The position numbers and the translations under genes are program-made. A stretch of DNA of 64,000 nt, from NCBI GenBank assembly GCA_943788835.1, contig CALSRU010000004.1, positions 800,300 through 864,299 of the forward strand. The letters run 5' to 3'. Within the stretch, counting starts at the first letter, position 1, and each line of letters opens with the position of its first letter. This stretch comes from an uncultured Pseudomonadales bacterium (lineage in GTDB: Bacteria > Pseudomonadota > Gammaproteobacteria > Pseudomonadales > UBA7434). Shown here piece by piece: positions 56,968-64,000 of the stretch. The notes under the pieces are model-generated. The model was not told the origin of the DNA. It made no database searches and saw only the letters and a program-made list of their open reading frames with translations.

Positions 56968-57870
56968 TTACAGCGCGGCCGCATAGCCCTCTTTAGGAAA
57001 ATGCACATGCACTTTACCGTATTGAGCCGTATCGCGCGCTATGATCCAGCGATTGGGGCCCTCACCCACCAGCCTTCCGCTTACACTGTCTTGCGCATAG
57101 TCATCCGGCTGGATAGTGATGTCACGTCCTACGTTAGGCGACTGCATTACCTCGTCAATAACGCGAGGCTCATGCTGGCTGGCTTGCGCCAGTGCATAGC
57201 GCATAGGCTTCTCGTCACGCTCACCACGCCCAAAGGCATGCATACGTTCAAACCAAGCCGATACCTGCCGTACCTCATCAGGCAGCGGCTGCGCACCCAG
57301 CTCATGATAAAACCACAGGTGATGATAGGCCGAAAAATCAGCAAAGCTAGGATGCTCGCCAAACAAAAAGGCATGCTCTAGCTTCTCTTCAAGTGCATGC
57401 AGCTGCTCATTAAAAAGCTTTACACTGCGTGCCGCGCCTGGCATACGTACAGAGGAGGCCTTGCGCATTTTTGCGCGATCACGCAGCAGTTTAAAGCCGG
57501 TAATAATGGAGTGATACTTGAGCAGCTTTTTCAGCAACACTTTGGAAGGCACTGAAGCCACCGAGGCAAAAAAATATTCGCGCTCTAGAAGGCGGGAATA
57601 GTCGGCTACGGCTTCATCGCAGCTGTATAACGAAAGATTTGGGTTGTTATTCTGACCGGCAATTTCTTCACAAATAATACCCGTGTCGCAAAACAAATCG
57701 GCACCCTGCTGAGCGACAGGAATACGCCGGTAGCCGCCGGTTAATGCATCGAGCCCCTTGCGCGGTGGCATTGGCGGCACTAGCACCGACTGCCAACTTG
57801 TATTGGTATAGCCAAACATCGCCCGCACCTTCTCGGCATAGGGCGACATTTCATAATGATAAAGTATCAT
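56968..57870 (-). CDS. Glutathione S-transferase family protein with C-terminal extension
   Basis: 300 residues, longer than the usual 200-230. The N-terminal thioredoxin-like domain starts LYHYEMSPYAEKVRAMFGY, with RIPVAQQGADLFCDTGIICE in the place of the conserved cis-Pro and Ser/Asp glutathione site. The helical C-domain has FLFGEHPSFADFSAYHHLWF. About 75 extra residues at the end (from EPRVIDEVMQ) form a separate small part of unknown role, with GPNRWIIARDTAQYGKVHVH. It sits between the ligase gene and glcB on the same strand. The substrate is unknown. Confidence 0.83.
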   Translation of the reverse strand: MILYHYEMSPYAEKVRAMFGYTNTSWQSVLVPPMPPRKGLDALTGGYRRIPVAQQGADLFCDTGIICEEIAGQNNNPNLSLYSCDEAVADYSRLLEREYFFASVASVPSKVLLKKLLKYHSIITGFKLLRDRAKMRKASSVRMPGAARSVKLFNEQLHALEEKLEHAFLFGEHPSFADFSAYHHLWFYHELGAQPLPDEVRQVSAWFERMHAFGRGERDEKPMRYALAQASQHEPRVIDEVMQSPNVGRDITIQPDDYAQDSVSGRLVGEGPNRWIIARDTAQYGKVHVHFPKEGYAAAL

Positions 57871-57943
57871 CTTATCTCGCTCATTAGTTGCTTAATCAAA
57901 ATTAAAACACCTCAGAGTAAACGATCGTCGTCTTCCTAGGTTA

Positions 57944-60112
57944 TCACCCGGTTGATTTAGCGCGCTGACGATAGGCGTGCAGGAGTGGCTCGGTATAACC
58001 CGATGGCTGTTCTTTACCTTTAAAAATCAAATCACACGCGGCAGTAAAAGCCACGCCATCGTAACTGGGCGCCATAGGACTATAGCTTGAATCACCCGCA
58101 TTTTGCCCATCAACCACCATGGCCATACGTTTGAGTGTTTCCATCACTTGCGCCTCATCGCATACATCATGCTCTAACCAATTCGCTATGTGCTGGCTAG
58201 ATATGCGCAACGTGGCACGATCTTCCATTAAGCCTACGTCGTGAATGTCGGGGACTTTAGAGCAGCCCACCCCTTGATCGATCCAGCGCACAACATAACC
58301 CAACAGGCCTTGCGCGTTGTTGTCGAGCTCAGCTTGCACGGTTGACGCATCAGGTAATTCATCAGCTTGCAGTACCGGCACGGTTAAAATGTCGTCTAAC
58401 TTTGCCGGTTCACGCAATTTAATTTCGTTTTGTCGAGCTTGCACGTTCACTCGGTGATAGTGAATGCTGTGTAACGTAGCACCATTGGGTGACGGTACCC
58501 ACGCGGTGTTAGCACCCGACTGCGGATGACCAATTTTTTCTTCCAGCATGGCAGCCATTTCATCGGGCATGGCCCACATCCCTTTACCGATTTGCGCTCT
58601 GCCTTGCAGACCACAAGCTAAGCCCACATCAACATTCCAATCTTCATAAGCTTGGATCCAAGGCTGCTGCTTCATTTTAGACTTGGCCACAAAGGGGCCC
58701 GCTTGCATACTCGTATGAATTTCATCGCCCGTTCGATCTAGAAACCCAGTATTGATAAACGCTACGCGCTCACTAGCCGCTTTAATACAAGCGGCTAAAT
58801 TAACCGTGGTGCGGCGCTCTTCGTCCATAATGCCAATTTTTAGCGTGTTTTTTGCAAGGCCCAACGCCTCCTCTATGCGAGCAAACAGTGTGCATGCAAA
58901 GGCTACTTCTTCGGGTCCATGCATCTTGGGCTTAACGATGTAAACCGAACCGGTGCGGGAGTTTGCTAAGTCACCTTTACCCTGCAAATCGTGCATTGCC
59001 GCAAGGCTTGTAACCATACCGTCGAGTATGCCTTCAGGGATTTCGTTGCCGCTTGCATCGAGCACCGCATCGTTTGTCATTAAATGCCCAACATTGCGCA
59101 CGAACAACAAACTGCGACCATGCAGCGAAAAGTGCTTGCCGTCGGCATTCACATATTCACGATCAGGCGTCATCTTACGAGTAACCTCGCGGCCACCTTT
59201 ACTAAAGGTTTCGGACAAGGTGCCTTTCATCAGGCCCAACCAATTGCGATACACCTCAATTTTATCTTCAGCATCAACCGCCGCAACCGAGTCTTCGCAA
59301 TCCATAATGGTGCTTACCGCCGCTTCCATCAGCAAGTCCTTAACGCCCGCTGAATCGACTTGACCAATAGAGTGCGTGCGATCAATCTGAATCTCGATAT
59401 GCAAGCCATTATTTTTAAGCAGCACTGCATTAGGCGCTTCTGGGGCACCGTGATAACCCACAAACTGGGCGCAATCCATTAAGCCGGTGTTACTGTTATT
59501 GATTAACGTGGCCTGTAATGCGCCGTCCGTAATCCCATAAGCCGCCACTTCGCTATGGCTGGCCTCTTTTAGCGGTGCCACTTCATCCAGCAATGATTTG
59601 GCGAACGCGATCACTTGATCCCCACGCGCAGGGTTATAAGGCCCACTGCGCTCGCAGCCATCAGTCTCAGGGATGGCATTGGTGCCATACAAAGCATCGT
59701 ACAAACTACCCCAGCGCGCATTGGCGGCATTTAATGCAAAGCGTGCATTCTTAACCGGTACAACGAGCTGCGGGCCGGCCTGCGTGGCAATTTCTTCGTC
59801 AATGTTGCTAGTGTTAATAACAAATGACTCAGGCTCAGCTTGTAAATAGCCTATCGCCAACAAAAATTCTCTGTACGCCTCGAGCGAGTAGCCTGACCCG
59901 CGATGCGCCTCATGCCAATTGTCAATTTGTGCCTGCAATGCCTCGCGGTGCGCGAGCAACCGAGCGTTTTCGGGTGCTAATTCCAAGATTATGTCGCTAA
60001 ACGACTGCCAAAAGTGCTCGCTGGGCACACCGGTGCCGGGCAATATTTCATCGTTGATTAAACTTGCTAGCCCTGCATCTACCTGCAAGCCACTCATCAC
60101 AATTCGACTCAT
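57944..60112 (-). CDS. glcB: Malate synthase G
   Basis: 722 residues, the standard length. Motifs: [80 protein letters not shown] and [18 protein letters not shown]. It condenses glyoxylate with acetyl-CoA to malate, completing the glyoxylate shunt or glycolate use. Isocitrate lyase is not in the window. It follows the Entner-Doudoroff genes on the same strand, with 370 bases between. Confidence 0.96.
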   Translation of the reverse strand: MSRIVMSGLQVDAGLASLINDEILPGTGVPSEHFWQSFSDIILELAPENARLLAHREALQAQIDNWHEAHRGSGYSLEAYREFLLAIGYLQAEPESFVINTSNIDEEIATQAGPQLVVPVKNARFALNAANARWGSLYDALYGTNAIPETDGCERSGPYNPARGDQVIAFAKSLLDEVAPLKEASHSEVAAYGITDGALQATLINNSNTGLMDCAQFVGYHGAPEAPNAVLLKNNGLHIEIQIDRTHSIGQVDSAGVKDLLMEAAVSTIMDCEDSVAAVDAEDKIEVYRNWLGLMKGTLSETFSKGGREVTRKMTPDREYVNADGKHFSLHGRSLLFVRNVGHLMTNDAVLDASGNEIPEGILDGMVTSLAAMHDLQGKGDLANSRTGSVYIVKPKMHGPEEVAFACTLFARIEEALGLAKNTLKIGIMDEERRTTVNLAACIKAASERVAFINTGFLDRTGDEIHTSMQAGPFVAKSKMKQQPWIQAYEDWNVDVGLACGLQGRAQIGKGMWAMPDEMAAMLEEKIGHPQSGANTAWVPSPNGATLHSIHYHRVNVQARQNEIKLREPAKLDDILTVPVLQADELPDASTVQAELDNNAQGLLGYVVRWIDQGVGCSKVPDIHDVGLMEDRATLRISSQHIANWLEHDVCDEAQVMETLKRMAMVVDGQNAGDSSYSPMAPSYDGVAFTAACDLIFKGKEQPSGYTEPLLHAYRQRAKSTG

Positions 60113-60482
60113 ACTCAGAAAACTCCTTGGCTAAAACGCTAAACTAGAAGGCCACACCCCAGCTCACGAGACCTTTGGCCAACGAGCATAGCGTTGCGAA
60201 ACTTAAATGAAAGAAACATTACGACAGTGGTAGACACTGTTGCAAGCGCGCTGAGCATAATGGGGGTACGAGCCACCAAAATAGGCGCGCACGCATAATA
60301 CGCAATCGGCTTCTCGAACGGAAGCGCGGTTAGCCACAAATGGCGTGTTATTAAAGGTATAAAACGGCCAGCATGGGCTGCTAGAAACGCCCCCATGCCC
60401 TAACCTGCCTGCAGAGCATACCTTGAGCGGTACCAAGCAGAGAGATCCGCGCGGCCAAGCCAGTGGCTTCGCTGGGTGACAA
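60113..60482. other. Intergenic region between eda and glcB
   Basis: 370 bases that should hold the glcB promoter. On the minus strand TTGCAA followed 17-18 bases later by TAATGT is a possible sigma-70 pair. A small perfect inverted repeat ACAGTG-5-CACTGT (60224-60240) lies within it and might be an operator. Open frames here (for example 60139-60396) have no family features and are probably chance. Confidence 0.4.
60224..60240. repeat. Small inverted repeat upstream of glcB
   Basis: ACAGTG (60224-60229) and CACTGT (60235-60240) with a five-base spacer, lying in the spacer of the candidate glcB promoter. A regulator-binding site is possible, but a chance repeat of this size is not rare. Confidence 0.35.
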
Positions 60483-61127
60483 CTAACCTATAGCTGCAGC
60501 AAGCGTTGTAAGGGTTGCCCGTGAGATATCTTCAATGGCCTGCACATCCGGCTGACCATCGGTATATTTGACCATCCACGTGCCACCCACACAAAACACG
60601 TTATTGAGTGCCAGATAGTCAGTAAAAGTGCTGGGTGTTAACCCACCCGTTGGGCAAAATCGCAAATCGGGAAAAGGTCCAGCCATTGCTTTGAGCATAC
60701 TCATGCCGCCTACCACTTCGGCAGGAAACAATTTGAAATGGTCAAGACCGTATTCCAATCCCAACATCACTTCAGATGGGCTAGCCACACCCGGTACCAC
60801 TGGCACCGATTTAGCCTGCGCTGTGGCCAGTAGTGCGGGCGTAATTCCGGGGCTGACAATAAAATCAATGCCCACATCAGCCAAACGCTCAACCTGCTGA
60901 GCTTGCGTGACCGTGCCGGCACAAATTACCAGATTAGGAAATTGCTTACGCGCCAGGCTAATCGCCTCAAGACCCGCCTCCGTGCGCAAAGTGATCTCTA
61001 GCGCACCAATACCACCAGCCAATAGGCCTTCAGCTATCGGTAAAATGTGCTCAGCCGTATCAACCTTAATTACTGGCAAAATAGGCGCAAGGCCCTGTAA
61101 ACATTCTTTAATTGACTCTTGCATCAC
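60483..61127 (-). CDS. eda: 2-dehydro-3-deoxy-phosphogluconate aldolase (KDPG aldolase)
   Basis: 214 residues. Motifs: LPVIKVDTAEHILPIAEGLL, ALEITLRTEAGLEAI with the catalytic Glu, IDFIVSPGITPALLATA, and DHFKLFPAEVVGG with the Schiff-base Lys. FCPTGGLTPSTFTDYLAL closes the phosphate-binding site. It splits KDPG to pyruvate and glyceraldehyde-3-phosphate, the last step of the Entner-Doudoroff route. It is the last gene of the zwf-pgl-edd-eda run. Confidence 0.96.
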   Translation of the reverse strand: MMQESIKECLQGLAPILPVIKVDTAEHILPIAEGLLAGGIGALEITLRTEAGLEAISLARKQFPNLVICAGTVTQAQQVERLADVGIDFIVSPGITPALLATAQAKSVPVVPGVASPSEVMLGLEYGLDHFKLFPAEVVGGMSMLKAMAGPFPDLRFCPTGGLTPSTFTDYLALNNVFCVGGTWMVKYTDGQPDVQAIEDISRATLTTLAAAIG

Positions 61128-61221
61128 TGCTCACTCGTCGTTAACTCGTTCAATAAATATATGGTAAAAATAAGCCGCAGCCTAGTTAGGCTGCATAACC
61201 TCGAAACTTGTAGCCGGGGAC

Positions 61222-63039
61222 TCAAAATAAAACGTCTGCACCGTATTCCGCACCCGACACACGGTCGCGAAGCACGCCAAACAAGTTTCGACCCAGTGTT
61301 TGGGCCTCCGTGGGTGCTTCAGGGACAGGCCGACTGGCCAACTCCTGCTCACTGAGTTCAACACTCAGCTCGCCGCGAACGGCATCGATACAAACGATGT
61401 CACCATCACATAATTTGCCGATATTGCCCGAGCGGATAGCCTCTGGTGCCACGTGAATGGCGGCCATAATTTTACCTGAGGCACCCGACATACGACCGTC
61501 AGTGAGCAACGCCACTTTAAAGCCTCGGTCTTGCAGCACAGCTAATGGCGGCGTGAGCTTGTGCAACTCAGGCATACCGTTAGCAGCCGGCCCTTGAAAG
61601 CGAACTACAACGATCACATCGCGATCCAGTTCATTATTGGCAAAGGCATCCAACATCGCATGCTGTGATGAAAACACTCGGCACGCGGCTTTAATCATAT
61701 GAAATTCCTCGGCTACCGCCGAGACCTTCACCATTGCTTGGCCCAGATTACCTTTCAATAATCTAATACCACCCTCTTGATCGAACGCTTCATCAACCGA
61801 ACGTAACACATCGGTGTTACGGCTAGCCGTGACCGCCGGACTCCACACGATTTCACTACTGCTGCCATTGGTAAGCTGCTCACCTGCTGGCGCCGGTTCT
61901 CGCTCGTAGGAGTCGAGACCTTCGCCCATCACGTTGACAGTGTCTTGATGCAGCATGCCTGCACGACGAAGCTCATGAACCAAAAATGCTATGCCGCCTG
62001 CATCACGGAAATGATTGACATCGGCCGTACCATTTGGATAAACGCGAGCCAACAAAGGCACCGCGCGAGAAAGATTATTAAAATCATCCCAGGTGACAAT
62101 AATGCCGGCCGCGCGAGCAATAGCCAACAGATGTAGCGTATGGTTAGTCGAGCCGCCAGTGGCCAATAAACCCACCAGCGCATTGACCATAGATTTCTCG
62201 GTTACCACCGAAGACAAGCCTATTTTCTTATTCGCCATGTTAATGACCTGCTCAACCGACGAAGCAGTAAGCGCATCACGTAACGGTGTGCCCGTGTTAA
62301 TAAATGAAGTAGATGGCAGTTGTACACCCAGCATCTCCATCAGCAACTGATTAGCGTTTGCCGTACCGTAAAAGGTGCAAGTTCCAGCACTGTGATAAGA
62401 GGCTGTCTCGGCATCCATCAACGCTAACTTATCAACTTCACCGGCGGCAAACTGCTGACGTACGCGCGCTTTTTCGGCATTGGAAATACCTGAGACCATC
62501 GGGCCTGCTGGAATAAATACCGCTGGCAAATGGCCAAATTGCAGGGCACCAATAATCATACCCGGAACTATCTTATCGCAAACACCTAAACAGGCCACCG
62601 CATCAAATACATTATGCGTGAGTGAAATAGCCGTCGACATAGCAATTACATCGCGACTAAATAAACTTAACTCCATACCCGGTAAACCCTGTGTCACGCC
62701 GTCACACATGGCAGGAACACCACCGGCAACCTGAGCCGTAGCGCCCAATGAGCGCGCTTTTTCTTTGATGAAATCTGGGTAAGTGGCTAACGGCTGATGC
62801 GCCGAGAGCATATCGTTGTAGGCGGTGACAATACCAATGTTAATGCCTGCCCCTTGAGCTATAGGTTTTTTTTCGTCATCGGGACTGGCGGCAACGACAT
62901 GCGCCATATTGCTACATGATAAACAACCCCTTGCTGGGCTTTTGTCTTGGGTTTGCTTGAGCATGTCGAGGTAATCAGCACGAGGCTTTTGACTCCGCTC
63001 AATAATAGCGTTAGTGACTTTCTGAATTACGTCTTTCAT
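61222..63039 (-). CDS. edd: 6-phosphogluconate dehydratase
   Basis: 605 residues, IlvD/Edd family. Iron-sulfur cysteines lie in [23 protein letters not shown] and [20 protein letters not shown]. The C-terminus has [20 protein letters not shown]. It dehydrates 6-phosphogluconate to KDPG. It starts 11 bases after the pgl stop and is followed by eda 94 bases on. The length and motifs point to Edd rather than IlvD, and the neighbours agree. Confidence 0.96.
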   Translation of the reverse strand: MKDVIQKVTNAIIERSQKPRADYLDMLKQTQDKSPARGCLSCSNMAHVVAASPDDEKKPIAQGAGINIGIVTAYNDMLSAHQPLATYPDFIKEKARSLGATAQVAGGVPAMCDGVTQGLPGMELSLFSRDVIAMSTAISLTHNVFDAVACLGVCDKIVPGMIIGALQFGHLPAVFIPAGPMVSGISNAEKARVRQQFAAGEVDKLALMDAETASYHSAGTCTFYGTANANQLLMEMLGVQLPSTSFINTGTPLRDALTASSVEQVINMANKKIGLSSVVTEKSMVNALVGLLATGGSTNHTLHLLAIARAAGIIVTWDDFNNLSRAVPLLARVYPNGTADVNHFRDAGGIAFLVHELRRAGMLHQDTVNVMGEGLDSYEREPAPAGEQLTNGSSSEIVWSPAVTASRNTDVLRSVDEAFDQEGGIRLLKGNLGQAMVKVSAVAEEFHMIKAACRVFSSQHAMLDAFANNELDRDVIVVVRFQGPAANGMPELHKLTPPLAVLQDRGFKVALLTDGRMSGASGKIMAAIHVAPEAIRSGNIGKLCDGDIVCIDAVRGELSVELSEQELASRPVPEAPTEAQTLGRNLFGVLRDRVSGAEYGADVLF

Positions 63040-63050
63040 AATTTACCAAG

Positions 63051-63773
63051 TTAACAATTTTTTGCAAAATAAATATCTAGTGGCGTACCGGTTTGGATAA
63101 CCTGAGTGGTATAACTTAACAGAACCGACACAGGCAGTAATAAATCCGCACTTTCACCCCTGTCATCAAAAGGCGCCATTGCGTCCTGCAACACTTCCCA
63201 CTTGCGCTGGCCACAAATATGCAACACCAAATACTCAGACTGCAGCAACGCAGCCAAAGACCAAGTGAGCCGTTGCTCGCCATTAGGGCCATCTTCGGTA
63301 TCAAACAAGCTCTGCTGCTGACTGAGGTCGAGCAAGGTAGTTAGGTTAGCAGCATTAGGGAAAAAAGAAGCCGTATGCCCGTCATCGCCCATACCAAGAA
63401 CGACACAATCAAAAGGCTGCGGCAACGCACCTAAACGCGTGTTGAGTTGAGCCACACTCTCTTCGCTGTTGTACAGCGTATGAAAAACTGGCTGGTGAGA
63501 TAATTTGCTCAGTAAATTTTGATGCAGAAGTCTGGCGTTAGAGCGTTCATTATCAAAGTCAACACAGCGTTCATCAACCAGCGTAACGTGCACCGCCGCC
63601 CAATTGATCGAATGCTCGGCCAATTTACTAAAGAACAATTTAGGGGTACTACCACCAGAAAAAGCCACACTGGCCTGGCCCTTGTTTTCTATCGCCCGCG
63701 ACAGGCGCTGCGCGACAGCAGCTGCCAGCTCGCTGGCGAGAGCATCATGCGTTGCAAATATATTTTTTTTCAC
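63051..63773 (-). CDS. pgl: 6-phosphogluconolactonase
   Basis: 240 residues, DevB/SOL type. Motifs: ASVAFSGGSTPKLFFSKLAE, VTLVDERCVDFDNERSNARL, and CVVLGMGDDGHTASFFPNA. It hydrolyses 6-phosphogluconolactone to 6-phosphogluconate. It lies between zwf and edd, 121 bases after the zwf stop, and is closely spaced with edd. Confidence 0.94.
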   Translation of the reverse strand: MKKNIFATHDALASELAAAVAQRLSRAIENKGQASVAFSGGSTPKLFFSKLAEHSINWAAVHVTLVDERCVDFDNERSNARLLHQNLLSKLSHQPVFHTLYNSEESVAQLNTRLGALPQPFDCVVLGMGDDGHTASFFPNAANLTTLLDLSQQQSLFDTEDGPNGEQRLTWSLAALLQSEYLVLHICGQRKWEVLQDAMAPFDDRGESADLLLPVSVLLSYTTQVIQTGTPLDIYFAKNC

Positions 63774-63894
63774 GGTTTAATTACACTGATTAATTAAATA
63801 AAAACCGACCGACTACCCTTTTAGAGGGTCGAGCCAGAAAAGAATGTATTACCAAACGTTGCAATAACATACACCGCTACAGCAGCAAGAACAC

Positions 63895-64000
63895 TCAGCG
63901 GTTGTCGTCATAGTCAAACCAGCGCCGCCTGTCACGCGCTAGCAAATCAACCGACTCCGATGGACCCCAGCTTCCCGCTGCATATTGCGCAATCTGCTTG
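63895..64000 (-). CDS. zwf: Glucose-6-phosphate 1-dehydrogenase, C-terminal end only
   Basis: The last 34 codons, entering from the right edge. They read KQIAQYAAGSWGPSESVDLL and then ARDRRRWFDYDDNR before a TGA. YAAGSWGPxES is the conserved C-terminus of bacterial Zwf. It feeds 6-phosphogluconolactone to the pgl product, so this is the start of the Entner-Doudoroff cluster. Confidence 0.9.
   Translation of the reverse strand, partial: KQIAQYAAGSWGPSESVDLLARDRRRWFDYDDNR

Noticed and set aside
60139-60396. An 85-residue open frame between eda and glcB
   Set aside because: No ribosome site, no recognisable features; a second frame overlaps it. Probably chance in a promoter region.

Overview
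The window reads as a chromosome segment of a free-living, flagellated marine-type gammaproteobacterium, most like the Cellvibrionales/Pseudomonadales side of the class. This rests on the Pseudomonas-type fliE-to-fliR order with a STAS/SpoIIE-phosphatase pair inside it, an OxyR with both redox cysteines, large TonB-dependent receptors, an ampD-ampE / DUF1631 / nadC neighbourhood, a zwf-pgl-edd-eda Entner-Doudoroff cluster and malate synthase G. I see no tRNA, rRNA, CRISPR array, insertion sequence or phage genes. Assignments come from reading motifs; no database search was run.

Layout. 1-4.1 kb: a partial unknown gene, a MAPEG protein, a DUF2288 protein, an exported unknown, a tyrosine phosphatase and oxyR. 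4.2-19.5 kb: a flagellar cluster on the minus strand, fliE-F-G-H-I-J, then a STAS protein and a response-regulator-like phosphatase (HsbA/HsbR type), then fliK-L-M-N-O-P-Q-R. flhB and the fleQSR regulators are not adjacent. 19.8-22.2 kb: a TonB receptor with a coiled-coil N-terminus. 22.4-39.1 kb: housekeeping genes (purU, rlmKL, pyrD, a methyltransferase, a DUF2244 gene, rimO, rsmE, a K+ channel, msrA, a frame-broken phosphopantetheinyl transferase, a small membrane protein too short for usual gene callers, ampE, ampD, a DUF1631 gene, a retropepsin-like protease, nadC).

39.2-46 kb: an accessory RHS locus. It has a secreted RHS protein with dockerin-like repeats and a Cys-rich, phospholipase-A2-like tip (frame broken twice), a small lipoprotein that may be its immunity protein (frame broken once), an orphan N-terminal RHS half and a larger lipoprotein. 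46.6-48 kb: YaeQ and a TetR regulator with a palindromic operator over its promoter. 48-55 kb: the most unusual stretch. It holds a DUF2919 membrane protein, a GT29 sialyltransferase-like protein, an exosortase-H-like membrane protein in which the catalytic Cys and His positions are Ser, a lipoprotein, an exported protein with a VPVPAF-TM-RRR sorting tail, and a 1000-residue TonB receptor.

55.2-64 kb: a frame-broken acyl-CoA-ligase-like gene, a GST, glcB, eda, edd, pgl and the 3' end of zwf. This implies glucose catabolism by the Entner-Doudoroff route and use of C2 compounds by the glyoxylate shunt.

Five frame breaks occur in four genes, all between 32 and 56 kb, and each is repaired by removing one base. 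That one-sided pattern could mean insertion-type sequencing errors, so those genes should not be called dead without re-checking the bases.
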